A stretch of DNA of 64,000 bases from Enterococcus phoeniculicola ATCC BAA-412. Its GTDB lineage: Bacteria > Bacillota > Bacilli > Lactobacillales > Enterococcaceae. The stretch covers positions 372,001 through 436,000 of the forward strand of contig NZ_ASWE01000002.1 of NCBI RefSeq assembly GCF_000407505.1. Reading direction: 5' to 3'. Shown piece after piece: positions 46,553 through 55,237 of the stretch. The notes under the pieces were generated by a model. It was not told the origin of the DNA. It searched no databases and saw nothing but the letters and a program-made list of their open reading frames with translations. Positions within the stretch are counted from its first letter, which is position 1; each line of letters opens with the position of its first letter. The position numbers and the translations under genes were made by a program.

Positions 46553-48385
46553 TTGAAAATAAGAGGTGATAATGATGCTTTTTTCTATGATAAAACCTTA
46601 AATTTAAAACATTTAACAGGCGACGAATTAGCTGGAGAAATGCTGAAAAAACTAGAATCTTATGGTGATAGTAATATTGCCTTTAATAATAATGAGATAC
46701 TCTCTTGGAAAAAATCTTTACCATTATTAATTAAACTAATTATTAATGCTGGCTTAGGTGAACTAGATCTAATACTAGAATATGAAACTCCGCTAAATGC
46801 AAGAATTGATGCGATATTGACTGGGTATCATCTTGAGACTAATAAACCGACAGCAATAATAATTGAATTAAAACAATGGGACTCCATAGATTTAGATTTT
46901 GATGAATCAGTTACTGAAGTCAGATTGAAAAATGTTAGTGAAAAAACTAATATTAGAAGTCATCCTATCGTTCAAACGCATACATATAAAAAGCATCTTA
47001 TATATAACCATTCAAATCTTGGCAATAATCAAGTTGATTTAATAGAAATACAATATTTACATAATTATATTAATAAAAATGAACTGTTTAGTAATCAATA
47101 TAGTATTTATGAATCACGAAAGAATCATTGCTTTGTTCGAGGAGAAGAGGATGAATTAATTGAATTTCTAAAATCAACCTTTAAAAATTGTATCTCTAGA
47201 GGCGTTACAAAGCAAGTTATTGAAGGTCAGTACTCTATGGAAAAATTAGGATATGAAAATTTAGTTAATGTATTAAATGATGATGGACTTAGCCCCTTGT
47301 TAGATGAACAAAGAGATATCTCAGCTAAAATTAGTAAAATTTTTAAAGATAACGAAAGAAAGCATTTAATTATGATTAGTGGTGATTGTGGCACTGGAAA
47401 AACCTACCTAGGATTGTATCTTTTGAAGCAATTTATCGATATATCAGGATCGAAAAATGCAGTCTTTACTGCAACAAGTAGAATAATAAATGCCATTATT
47501 AGTGGACATACTGAAATAAAAGCCCCTTATGTTAATCGGTTATATGGAATCTTCGATTTAGTAATTATTGATGAGGCTCACAGGATTCATGACTTAGATG
47601 AGGTACTAGATAGGCTATACAAAGTAAATGAAGTTAGATTTGTTATTGTTTTGCAAGACGATAGACAAAGAGTTCGAATTAAAGAAGAAGGACTGAAGAA
47701 AAACTTTAAAAATTATGTAGAAAAAAGTAAAAATCAAATTGAGCTTCATCAAGAGTATCTATCTGTTCAGAAACGTTCAATGTATCAAAGTAGCTATGTT
47801 GATAGAATAAATGATTTATTTTCGATAATTCCTCAAAAGAAAACCTATAAACAAATAGATAGGTATGAGATACAAATGTTGAATACATTAAATGAAATAG
47901 ATTTGATACTTGATAAATATATAGATAGCGAAGAAAAAGCTCAATGGTTTGCACCATTTTGTTGGGAATGGACTAAGGATGTGAGGAATCATGATGTTAT
48001 TATTCCAGAAGAAAATTTTTATAAGCCTTGGAACCCAATAAATGAACAATTTAGATGGTATTCAGAAATTAAAAAATGTCATAAAGACAGAATTGGTTGT
48101 ATTTATACTGCTCAAGGACTCGATTTTGATTATGTTGGCTACATTTTTTGGAACGATTTAGTATGGTCAAATCAAAGTAATGAATGGATAGTTGATTTAA
48201 ATCAGAGTCATGATAAACAATTTATAAGAGAAATAGTAGAGACATACGGTGGACAATTGAAAAATCGTGCACCTCAGGAGGATTATTGGACAGTGTATAG
48301 AGATGGAGAAATCTATAGATTAAACAGATTTATATATGAGTTTGGCAATCCAAACGAAGTAAAAGAAATACATATAGGGTATTGA
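46553..48385 (+). CDS. PD-(D/E)XK nuclease fused to DUF2075 SF1 helicase, frameshifted at both ends
   Basis: A large ATPase of about 610 aa. The N-terminal 150 residues look like a PD-(D/E)XK nuclease (NARIDAILTG with Asp86, then IIIELKQW with Glu105 and Lys107). The rest is an SF1 helicase of the DUF2075 type: Walker A SGDCGTGKTYLG (near 276), Walker B LVIIDEAHRIHD (near 336), and IYTAQGLDFDYVGYI. The only in-frame start is TTG 46553, without a ribosome site. ATG 46572, with AAGAGGTG, is one base out of frame; one more T in the T6 run (46579-46584) would fix it. The C-terminal motif also falls into another frame. It precedes a GIY-YIG relative. Confidence 0.8.
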   Translation: MKIRGDNDAFFYDKTLNLKHLTGDELAGEMLKKLESYGDSNIAFNNNEILSWKKSLPLLIKLIINAGLGELDLILEYETPLNARIDAILTGYHLETNKPTAIIIELKQWDSIDLDFDESVTEVRLKNVSEKTNIRSHPIVQTHTYKKHLIYNHSNLGNNQVDLIEIQYLHNYINKNELFSNQYSIYESRKNHCFVRGEEDELIEFLKSTFKNCISRGVTKQVIEGQYSMEKLGYENLVNVLNDDGLSPLLDEQRDISAKISKIFKDNERKHLIMISGDCGTGKTYLGLYLLKQFIDISGSKNAVFTATSRIINAIISGHTEIKAPYVNRLYGIFDLVIIDEAHRIHDLDEVLDRLYKVNEVRFVIVLQDDRQRVRIKEEGLKKNFKNYVEKSKNQIELHQEYLSVQKRSMYQSSYVDRINDLFSIIPQKKTYKQIDRYEIQMLNTLNEIDLILDKYIDSEEKAQWFAPFCWEWTKDVRNHDVIIPEENFYKPWNPINEQFRWYSEIKKCHKDRIGCIYTAQGLDFDYVGYIFWNDLVWSNQSNEWIVDLNQSHDKQFIREIVETYGGQLKNRAPQEDYWTVYRDGEIYRLNRFIYEFGNPNEVKEIHIGY

Positions 48386-48486
48386 TGACACGTGCTAGGA
48401 AAGGAATTTATATTTGGTTTAAAGATAGTGAAACAAAAAAGAAAGTAAAAGATTTTTTGTGGAGTGATAATATTGACAAGCTATAG
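48367..48486 (+). pseudogene. displaced C-terminus of the first DUF2075 protein
   Basis: The frame one base back from the main frame reads NTYRVLMTRARKGIYIWF then KDSETKKKVKDFLW and ends at TAG 48484-48486. LMTRARKG is the terminal helicase motif of the DUF2075 family (the second protein has LLSRGMDG in the same place). One extra A in the AAAA run at 48361-48364 would join it to the upstream frame. It overlaps the next start by 14 bases. Confidence 0.72.
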
Positions 48487-50137
48487 AGTGATAAATTTGA
48501 GACTAGTAGATGGAAGGATTGTTAATCAGTTAGAAGAATATCAAAAATACGTTTTAATAAATAATCCTGTAACATATATTTATTATAATCTGAAAAATAG
48601 GAAGATTTATGTTGGAGAAACTAACAGTTTTAACTCTAGACATAGTCAACATTTAGGAGAAACTAATCCTAAATTTAATTATCAAGAATTTACCAATTGT
48701 TTAGTAATCTACTCTAATTTATTTAACAAATCTGTAATACTGGACTTAGAATCATTAATTCTAAACTATATGATTGCAGAAGCTGATAGCACAAGATTTG
48801 TATTTGCTAATGGAAATAATGGCCAGACTGAGTTGATATATAAAAATAAGGAGGAAATATTAACAGAAGTTTTTTATAAATTATGGACTAATGAATTGCA
48901 TGTATTAGGATTAGTTAATAATCCAAATATTAATGAATTAAGAGAGAGTCTTTTGTTTAAATATTCGCCATTCAAACAACTATCACCTAAACAAAAAGAA
49001 ATTGTGGACGAAATAGAAAAAAATATAACAAAAAAATATTTAGTGGAAGCTCCAGCTGGTTCAGGGAAGTCTGTTCTTTTTACTAATTTGGCTTTTTCTT
49101 TAGCTGAACGGAATCCTAATTTAAAAATAGGATTAATTACAACAGGAAATTTAACTAAACAGTTTAATTTAATTTTCAAGTCAATTGGCTTAAATGAACG
49201 TTTAAAAGTTAAAACAGGTTCTCAACTAATACTGGATGCAAAAAAGAATGATAAAAAATTTGATATTATTATTGTAGATGAAGCCCATAAATTGAAACAA
49301 CATTATAGAAAAGGCCATCCGAACGCAAGAAGACATCTTAAGGAAGGTGAAGAGGAACTCACCCTTCTTGAGGGGATAACGGATGGATTAGTTCTGTTAT
49401 ATGACCCTTATCAAGGTATTAAACCTCAAAATATCAGACCTTCAAAAATAAGGAACCTCACGAAAGAATATAAAAAATTAATGTTGGTGCAACAGTTTAG
49501 AATCGGAGGAAATGGAGATTTTTCTGGAGAAGATTTTTTAAAGGGAATATTATACGGTTTACAATTAAGCGATAATAAAAATTTCAATACTAAAGTTTTT
49601 AAAGATGACTATTTTAAAATTGTAGATACATTTAAAGAAGTTATTGACTATATAAATATCCATTCTCACGCTTATCCAAAAACAACTAATAGAGTTATAG
49701 CTGGTTATTGTAGAGAATGGATATCCAATACTAGTAAAAAAGAAAATAAAGGTAAAAAGCTGGAAGAATTACCATATGACTGGAATATAGACGGTATAAA
49801 CAAAAGATGGAACTCGACATATGAAGATTGGGTAAAAAAAATAAACTCAGAAAATGAAATAGGCTCAATACATGCTATCCAAGGCTATGATTTAAACTAT
49901 TCTGGAGTCATCATTGGTAATGATATTACTGTAAATGATGGACGAATAATTGCTGTTTCTGAAAATTATAAAGATATTGGTGGAACACCTTTAAAAGAAG
50001 AGTTTAGTTTATCTGAGTTAACAGAATACATATTAAATATTTATTATGTACTTCTGTCAAGAGGTATGGATGGCTGTGCTGTATATTTTGAAGATAAAAA
50101 TGTGGAAAAAATATTTAGGGAACGAGTTGGATTGTAG
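48473..50137 (+). CDS. GIY-YIG nuclease fused to DUF2075 SF1 helicase
   Basis: A 554-aa protein. N-terminal residues about 33-100 form a GIY-YIG nuclease: TYIYYNLKNRKIYVGETNSF, then RHSQHLG and the candidate catalytic Glu in LDLESLIL. An SF1 helicase of the DUF2075 type follows: Walker A EAPAGSGKSV (near 195), Walker B IIIVDEAHKLKQH, SIHAIQGYDLNYSGVIIG, and terminal VLLSRGMDGCAVYF. TTG 48473 is preferred, as GGAG lies 8 bases upstream; GTG 48464 overlaps it. It is translationally linked with the upstream PD-(D/E)XK relative. The role is probably in defence or in processing of foreign or damaged DNA. Confidence 0.85.
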   Translation: MTSYRVINLRLVDGRIVNQLEEYQKYVLINNPVTYIYYNLKNRKIYVGETNSFNSRHSQHLGETNPKFNYQEFTNCLVIYSNLFNKSVILDLESLILNYMIAEADSTRFVFANGNNGQTELIYKNKEEILTEVFYKLWTNELHVLGLVNNPNINELRESLLFKYSPFKQLSPKQKEIVDEIEKNITKKYLVEAPAGSGKSVLFTNLAFSLAERNPNLKIGLITTGNLTKQFNLIFKSIGLNERLKVKTGSQLILDAKKNDKKFDIIIVDEAHKLKQHYRKGHPNARRHLKEGEEELTLLEGITDGLVLLYDPYQGIKPQNIRPSKIRNLTKEYKKLMLVQQFRIGGNGDFSGEDFLKGILYGLQLSDNKNFNTKVFKDDYFKIVDTFKEVIDYINIHSHAYPKTTNRVIAGYCREWISNTSKKENKGKKLEELPYDWNIDGINKRWNSTYEDWVKKINSENEIGSIHAIQGYDLNYSGVIIGNDITVNDGRIIAVSENYKDIGGTPLKEEFSLSELTEYILNIYYVLLSRGMDGCAVYFEDKNVEKIFRERVGL

Positions 50138-50352
50138 AAAAATCATTTCTGATGACTAAAAATAAATACTAAGTATCTAAATATTTGAGCGTTTCTAAAA
50201 ATTTCTGAGTTATTAGAGAGCGGTTGGATAAAACAACTAGTAAAGTCATACCCAACTCATTTCTATCGCCCACTTCATTAATTACCATTCTAAACAAATA
50301 ATGAGAATAGCTAGATGCAACTAGAAGTAGCAAGATTGCAACTGGTGTATTC

Positions 50353-50382
50353 TTGTATTCAATTGCTTGGTTGGGTTATTAT
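50353..50382 (+). promoter_or_regulatory. promoter of the XRE regulator gene
   Basis: TTGTAT, 18 bases, TATTAT, ending 26 bases before the GTG start. Confidence 0.5.
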
Positions 50383-50408
50383 GTTTTTTATGAAGGGAGA
50401 TGATCTAA

Positions 50409-50951
50409 GTGTTTGGTAAAAAGCTACAGCAGCTAAGAAAAGAAAAAGGGGTATCGCAAGAAGAACTTTCAGAAATACTAGATGTTTCACGACAGTCGAT
50501 TTCAAAATATGAGAATGAGACAGCTCAACCTAGTTTTGAAAAATTACTTTTACTATCTAAATATTTTAAGGTATCCGTTGACGAGTTATTGGGAAATGTT
50601 GAATTGAAACAACAAGAAAAACTTTTGCCCGTTACTGGTACTGGAAACAATAAAATTTTAATTATAAGTCAAATCGATAATAAAGCATCGTCTTTTTATA
50701 AATTTATTTTGAGTCCTGTATTTGGTAGAAAAGAATATCATCCGGAAATACTGCTAATGGGTGTAGATGGTCACAGTTTTTGGGGGGATAGTGCAGTTAC
50801 TCTTGGATGGTATGCTACTAAAGAGGATGCTGAAAAAGAATTAGCTGATATTTTGAAAGCTATGTCAACTAATGAAGCAACCTATGAATTGAAATACTAT
50901 GTAAAAGTTAAGAAAAAAGGTTTTTTAGATTTTGAAATCGATGAAAAATAG
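50409..50951 (+). CDS. XRE family regulator with C-terminal unknown domain
   Basis: A 180-aa protein with an N-terminal Cro/CI helix-turn-helix (LQQLRKEKGVSQEELSEIL then VSRQSISKYENE, residues about 6-60). The C-terminal domain (about 75-180) has no recognised family; it contains a GVDGHSFWGDS stretch and no membrane segment. The start is GTG, 9 bases after GGGAG. It lies just downstream of the nuclease-helicase pair, but has its own promoter, so a regulatory link is only possible. Confidence 0.8.
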   Translation: MFGKKLQQLRKEKGVSQEELSEILDVSRQSISKYENETAQPSFEKLLLLSKYFKVSVDELLGNVELKQQEKLLPVTGTGNNKILIISQIDNKASSFYKFILSPVFGRKEYHPEILLMGVDGHSFWGDSAVTLGWYATKEDAEKELADILKAMSTNEATYELKYYVKVKKKGFLDFEIDEK

Positions 50952-51347
50952 TATATAAGTTAAAATGAGTATATACCTATAGTAAGTGTTATGTGTCATA
51001 TTTTTTTCATATTGCAATAATTTTTATAGAGTATATTTTGTTACGGAGAGGAAAGAAAGCCGCTATTTTTTAATTCGAATAAAAAGATTGCTGGTTGTTT
51101 TTCTAACTTTGTTTTACTTAAATCTGATGATTATTTGTTCTCATAATTAATTTTATGGGAACTTTTTTATTAATCGAAAGGATGGAAAGTGAAAGGTGAA
51201 TAGCCTAATTTCATCTGGAATAGTCATCAATTAACGTTTGCTTAATACATAGTTCAACTACTATTATTGAGGGTGAAAAAGCTTATGATGAGGCAAATTC
51301 TGAAACAATCAAGTACTTACTATTGTTAACGTTTAAAAGACCGAATT

Positions 51348-51386
51348 CTAAAAGTTAGTAAAAGAGTCTAACTTTTAGAGGCTGTT
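51348..51386 (+). terminator. intrinsic terminator
   Basis: CTAAAAGTTAG pairs with CTAACTTTTAG (9-base loop), then AGGCTG and six T. Confidence 0.82.
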
Positions 51387-51453
51387 TTTTATTAAAAGAA
51401 TTATTCCGTAACTAAATGATGTTTAAATGACTCGTTTTAGAAAATAACCAGAC

Positions 51454-51487
51454 AAACTATCAATTTTTCACTAGATAGTTTTTTTAA
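51454..51487 (+). terminator. second intrinsic terminator
   Basis: AAACTATC pairs with GATAGTTT (12-base loop) followed by a T run; about 85 bases before the sigma-factor gene. Confidence 0.75.
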
Positions 51488-51570
51488 AATTATTTTTTAG
51501 TTTAAATGATTTTCTCTTTTGATTTGTTTATTACTAGTGAAGAATGAAATGTAGAAGGTGGGTGAAATGA

Positions 51571-52119
51571 ATTAAAGATTATCTATTAGTACAAAAAATT
51601 AAGAATGGTGACACGGATGCTTGGGAGCTTTTAGTAAATAAATACTACGACCGAATTTTTTCTTATTGTGTTCGGCGATGTTTTGGAGATCGGGTGCTGG
51701 CTGCTGATTTGACACAGGATATATTTTTGAAATTAATTGAAAACATCAATCGTTATCGTTTCACTGGAAAATTCCATAACTATCTCTTCACGATTGCTGT
51801 AAACACCTGTCGAAATCATTTTTCAAAAAAGAAATTTAAGGAGGAACAATTAGAAGATTACTTGTATTTTGATAAGGAAGAACGAAAAAGAGATACTTTG
51901 GTGATTCAAGAAGAGGAGCAGCTTGTTCAGCAAGCATTAGATCAGCTAAATGAGAATCAGAAAGAAGCAATTCTATTAAAATATTTTTATGATTTTAAAG
52001 TGAAAGAAATTGCTAAAATTATGGGTACATCTGTTCCGACTACTCAATCAAGAATTCACCAAGGAATGAAAAAATTAGAAGGAATCCTTAACAGAAAGGA
52101 GTTTGACAATGTCCAATGA
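51571..52119 (+). CDS. sigma-70 family (ECF-like) sigma factor, unusual start
   Basis: Sigma factor of about 182 aa. Region 2 includes DRIFSYCVRRCFGDRVLAAD then LTQDIFLKLIENI, and region 4 has VKEIAKIMGTSVPTTQSRIH. The homologous frame runs from 51571 to 52119, with no ATG, GTG or TTG before GTG 51694, which would cut into region 2. Upstream, GGTGGGTGAA leads into ATG 51567 (ATG AAT TAA), one base out of frame: dropping one T would give MNKDYLLVQKIKNG. So start is either ATT 51571 or a frameshift. The stop overlaps the next gene; a membrane protein and ABC genes follow. Confidence 0.78.
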   Translation: MKDYLLVQKIKNGDTDAWELLVNKYYDRIFSYCVRRCFGDRVLAADLTQDIFLKLIENINRYRFTGKFHNYLFTIAVNTCRNHFSKKKFKEEQLEDYLYFDKEERKRDTLVIQEEEQLVQQALDQLNENQKEAILLKYFYDFKVKEIAKIMGTSVPTTQSRIHQGMKKLEGILNRKEFDNVQ

Positions 52120-52843
52120 GACCAAAAAAAAATTATTGAATACCTTTGTTTTTTCTGATAATAAAAGACGTCAACTTATAATAGAACAGGGGAAAAAGGA
52201 ACTTTTTAAGAATCAATTAACCCGTCATTCCTATGTAAACTTAGCTATGTCAACGATTCGATTTATCTCAATCAAAACGTGGTTAATGCAGTTTTTGGTA
52301 GTCCTTTTAATTCTTGTAACAACCATGTCTCATGTGTTTGATCAGTCTTCGTCGAAAACAATTATCAATAGTTATCTTATCTGTTTGATTTTTTCCATTC
52401 TGTTCTTTTTAGACGAAATTTATAAAAGCTTCATCTCAGGGATGTGGGCACTGGAACAAAGCTTTAAGTACGATTTGAGACAACATACGCTAGTAAAGCT
52501 TATGATATTCGGTTTCTTAGATTTACTGATAATTTTATTTATTTCGCTGGTGGCAAAAGCTGCATTGGCACTTTCAATTATTCACCTGACACTCTATTTA
52601 CTGGTTCCCTATAACATTTTCTGTCTCTTGATTTTTTCAACGGTGACGATGTGGCGCAATAGTATCAGCCGTTTTTCTTTATGGATTATTGCAGGAATGA
52701 TTAGCGCGGGAACACTTTTTGTAGTGACTTTTTTTGATGTTTATAAACTTAATATTTATTATTGGAGCAGCTCGCTAGCAGTAACTTTAATTGCTTTAAT
52801 TCTTGTTATTTATATGCAAGTAAAAACAAATATTTGGAGGTAG
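52109..52843 (+). CDS. polytopic membrane protein, possible anti-sigma factor
   Basis: A 244-aa protein with a charged N-terminal part (about 1-45) and about six hydrophobic segments (from about residue 55). No family is recognised. It overlaps the sigma gene by 11 bases, and ATG 52109 follows AGAAAGGAG by 7 bases. Position right after a sigma factor and before an ABC transporter fits an anti-sigma role or a membrane partner of the transporter, as in the Bacillus sigY-yxlCDEFG operon. That role is inference. Confidence 0.7.
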   Translation: MSNETKKKLLNTFVFSDNKRRQLIIEQGKKELFKNQLTRHSYVNLAMSTIRFISIKTWLMQFLVVLLILVTTMSHVFDQSSSKTIINSYLICLIFSILFFLDEIYKSFISGMWALEQSFKYDLRQHTLVKLMIFGFLDLLIILFISLVAKAALALSIIHLTLYLLVPYNIFCLLIFSTVTMWRNSISRFSLWIIAGMISAGTLFVVTFFDVYKLNIYYWSSSLAVTLIALILVIYMQVKTNIWR

Positions 52844-52848
52844 ATTAA

Positions 52849-53724
52849 ATGGAATTGACTATAAAAAATATTTCAAAAGAATATGAAGGGACATCAGTAC
52901 TTAACAACGTCACATTTCAGTTAAAACCGGGCGTTTACGGATTATTAGGTGCAAATGGTGCTGGAAAAACAACCCTCTTTCGGATTCTTTGTGGTTTATT
53001 AAAGCCTACTAAAGGAAGTGTTTTGTACAATCAGCAAGAGATACTTAAACAAGCAGATAATTATAGAAGTATCTTAGGTTTTTTACCACAGGACTTTCGC
53101 TACTACGATGAATTTACAGGATTAAAATTTATGCGGTATATTGCAGCATTAAAAGGGCTAAACAATAATACTGCAAAAAAGCGGTGTGTTGAGCTACTAA
53201 AATTGGTTGGTTTAGAAGCGGTCAAAAACAAAAAAATTAAAGAGTATTCTGGTGGAATGAAGCAGCGTCTAGGTATTGCCCAATCAATGATTAATGATCC
53301 AGAAATATTAATTTTAGATGAGCCTACAGTTGGACTTGATCCTAAAGAGCGCGTTCGTTTTAGAAATTTAATCTCTTCTTTTTCAACAGAAAAAATTGTG
53401 ATTTTATCAACGCATATAGTCTCTGATATTGAGTACATTGCAGATGAAATTTTAGTTTTAAAACGTGGAAATTTAGAAACCCGTGGAACAGCAAGTGAAC
53501 TACTAAAAGAGATACAGGGTGCAGTATGGGAATGCCTTGTTCCAGAGTCTTCAGTAAAACGATTGATGCAGATATATACCATTAGTAATCAGAAACATAC
53601 AGAAAATGGTATGGTTCTAAGGATTGTGAACCAAGAAATGCCAGTTGAAAATGCGCAGCCTGTTCCACCAACATTAGAAGATTTATATCTTTACTATTTT
53701 CGAGAGGATGTAGTTGAACTATGA
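52849..53724 (+). CDS. ABC transporter ATP-binding protein
   Basis: A 291-aa ATPase of the CcmA/YxlF-type (antibiotic or lantibiotic-type export). Walker A GANGAGKTTLFRI (near residue 34), signature YSGGMKQRLG (near 129), Walker B ILILDEPTVGLDP and the switch histidine STHIV are intact. The C-terminal 80 residues are an extension as in related transporters. It starts 5 bases after the membrane gene and overlaps the permease by four bases. Confidence 0.93.
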   Translation: MELTIKNISKEYEGTSVLNNVTFQLKPGVYGLLGANGAGKTTLFRILCGLLKPTKGSVLYNQQEILKQADNYRSILGFLPQDFRYYDEFTGLKFMRYIAALKGLNNNTAKKRCVELLKLVGLEAVKNKKIKEYSGGMKQRLGIAQSMINDPEILILDEPTVGLDPKERVRFRNLISSFSTEKIVILSTHIVSDIEYIADEILVLKRGNLETRGTASELLKEIQGAVWECLVPESSVKRLMQIYTISNQKHTENGMVLRIVNQEMPVENAQPVPPTLEDLYLYYFREDVVEL

Positions 53725-54896
53725 GCCTTTTTAGCTATGAATGGTCTAAGATTATTAAGAATAAAACTGTTATAGGGGCATTAGTTGTTAGTCTGATTAT
53801 TTCTGGAGGAATATTTTTTATTGGGTATAACTATAGTCAAAATCATATGAGTCAAACAAGTAACAGTGAAAAGGGCTATTCAACAATTGACAATAAAATT
53901 AATATGGAGTATACAGGGGATTTGACTGATGGAATGGTAAAAAAAATAGTGAATGATTATGTGAAGTTAACAAGTGAAGAGTTAAAAGACAAAGGATTTG
54001 CATCTGGAGAAGGACCTTTTTATCTATTTTACTGGGAAGTGGCGCAAACATTTTTAAAAATGGGTCCAGAGAATTTGTCAACATATTTGAATGAGTTGTT
54101 GAATTCTGGAAAAGAAGTAACAGAAAGCAATCTCAATCTGGAGCTGAATTCTGTAGACTCTATTGGCTTTAAAACCTTTCATCATCCGTTAAAGTTTGGT
54201 AATTATATCCCCTGGAGTGATTTTTTCCGAGTAATAGGAAACTTATTTATCTTGTGTAATCTTCTTGTTGTATTCATTTGTTCGCTACTTTTTTCTAATG
54301 ATACAAGTACACAGATTAATCAGCTTTTATTTTCTACTAAACTTGGGCGAACAAAGTTAAACATCGCTAAAATTGGTGTAGGGAATCTAATTTCAGTGTT
54401 ATTATTTTTCTTTTTTCAGATATTAAATTTTGTTGTTTTCTCAGCAATGTTTGATATAAACGGTGGTAGTTCAAATATTCAAACAAACTTATCAATGAAT
54501 TTGTTTCATTTTCCAATGGACTGGAATCATTGGCAAGTGTATGCCTTTATTGTAGGTTTACAACTTACGGGTCTTTTGTTTACAGCAAGTATTACTACTT
54601 TTGTATCGTCTATGGCAAAATCGCCTATGGCTGCTTTTTCAATTTCTTTAGGCTTGTTCTTTCTTCCTTATTTTTTAAAAGAATTGATCAAAACCGGAAT
54701 AGTAAATGAACTGCTATATCTATTTCCGATGAATTTTGCCAGTCCTAATCAAATATTAAGCATTCTTTCCTCAGATAATTTTATTTTCAATTCTTTTTTG
54801 GAAAATTCAGCTTTAATAATCATCTCCTTACTCGTAGTTAAAATAATAGCTGAAGGGATGATTTATCTTCGGATGAAAGCGTGGCGATATGCATAG
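53721..54896 (+). CDS. ABC transporter permease
   Basis: A 391-aa membrane protein: one N-terminal segment (about 15-35), a large extracytoplasmic loop (about 36-170), then five to six hydrophobic segments. This resembles ABC-2 type permeases. The four-base ATGA overlap with the ATPase shows they are partners. The substrate is unknown; sigma-factor control suggests envelope stress or peptide toxins. A terminator lies 100 bases downstream. Confidence 0.85.
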   Translation: MSLFSYEWSKIIKNKTVIGALVVSLIISGGIFFIGYNYSQNHMSQTSNSEKGYSTIDNKINMEYTGDLTDGMVKKIVNDYVKLTSEELKDKGFASGEGPFYLFYWEVAQTFLKMGPENLSTYLNELLNSGKEVTESNLNLELNSVDSIGFKTFHHPLKFGNYIPWSDFFRVIGNLFILCNLLVVFICSLLFSNDTSTQINQLLFSTKLGRTKLNIAKIGVGNLISVLLFFFFQILNFVVFSAMFDINGGSSNIQTNLSMNLFHFPMDWNHWQVYAFIVGLQLTGLLFTASITTFVSSMAKSPMAAFSISLGLFFLPYFLKELIKTGIVNELLYLFPMNFASPNQILSILSSDNFIFNSFLENSALIIISLLVVKIIAEGMIYLRMKAWRYA

Positions 54897-54995
54897 CGTA
54901 ATACATTAAAGTAAGCAAAGGTAGGTGAAACTTCTTATTTATTAGTAAGCAAAACAATAAATGTTAAATGAACATATCTAATTCTTCCGTACTAT

Positions 54996-55052
54996 AGAAC
55001 CTCTTATTTTTTGGTAAATGCCTTCGTTTACTGAAAAAAGGAGGTTCTTTTG
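54996..55052 (+). terminator. nested-hairpin terminator after the ABC operon
   Basis: AGAACCTC pairs with GAGGTTCT; inside, TTTTTT / AAAAAA and TAAA / TTTA stems with loop TGCCTTCG; TTTTGTTT follows. Confidence 0.8.
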
Positions 55053-55176
55053 TTTACCAAGGAGAAGATTGATGATAAAAAGAGGTCGAGATAGAAGTGT
55101 TCAGCTTCAAGAAATAAGAAGGAATTCACGAAGATTGCTCCTCAAATCTTTGGAAAATTCAGCTTATTTTCGAAGC

Positions 55177-55237
55177 CTTCAACTCTAGCATGTTCCATGC
55201 GTAGAAGTTGTTGAGAGCGAAACGCAGTGGAGATGAG
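55177..55237 (-). repeat. single inverted copy of the 58-59-base hairpin repeat
   Basis: Read on the minus strand it gives TCCACTGCGTTTCGCTCTCA, then CAACTTCTAC, a GCATGgaaCATGC hairpin, and TAGAGTTGAAG: nearly the same as unit 2 of the array at 26431-26488, but with a better-paired hairpin. The surrounding 590-base gap between the permease and NUDIX genes holds only this and a terminator. Confidence 0.85.

Larger units (their letters stand above)
50952..51570. other. intergenic with two terminators and a possible gene relic
   Basis: AT-rich. A plus-strand frame of about 45 codons without start or ribosome site (51224-51358; IIEGEKAYDEANSETIKYLL) ends exactly at a terminator, so it is probably the tail of a lost gene. 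Nothing else was recognised. Confidence 0.4.

Noticed and set aside
50160-50375. Minus-strand frame open for about 70 codons between the nuclease-helicase and XRE genes
   Set aside because: It lacks a start with a ribosome site and has no recognisable domain; the length can arise by chance in AT-rich DNA.
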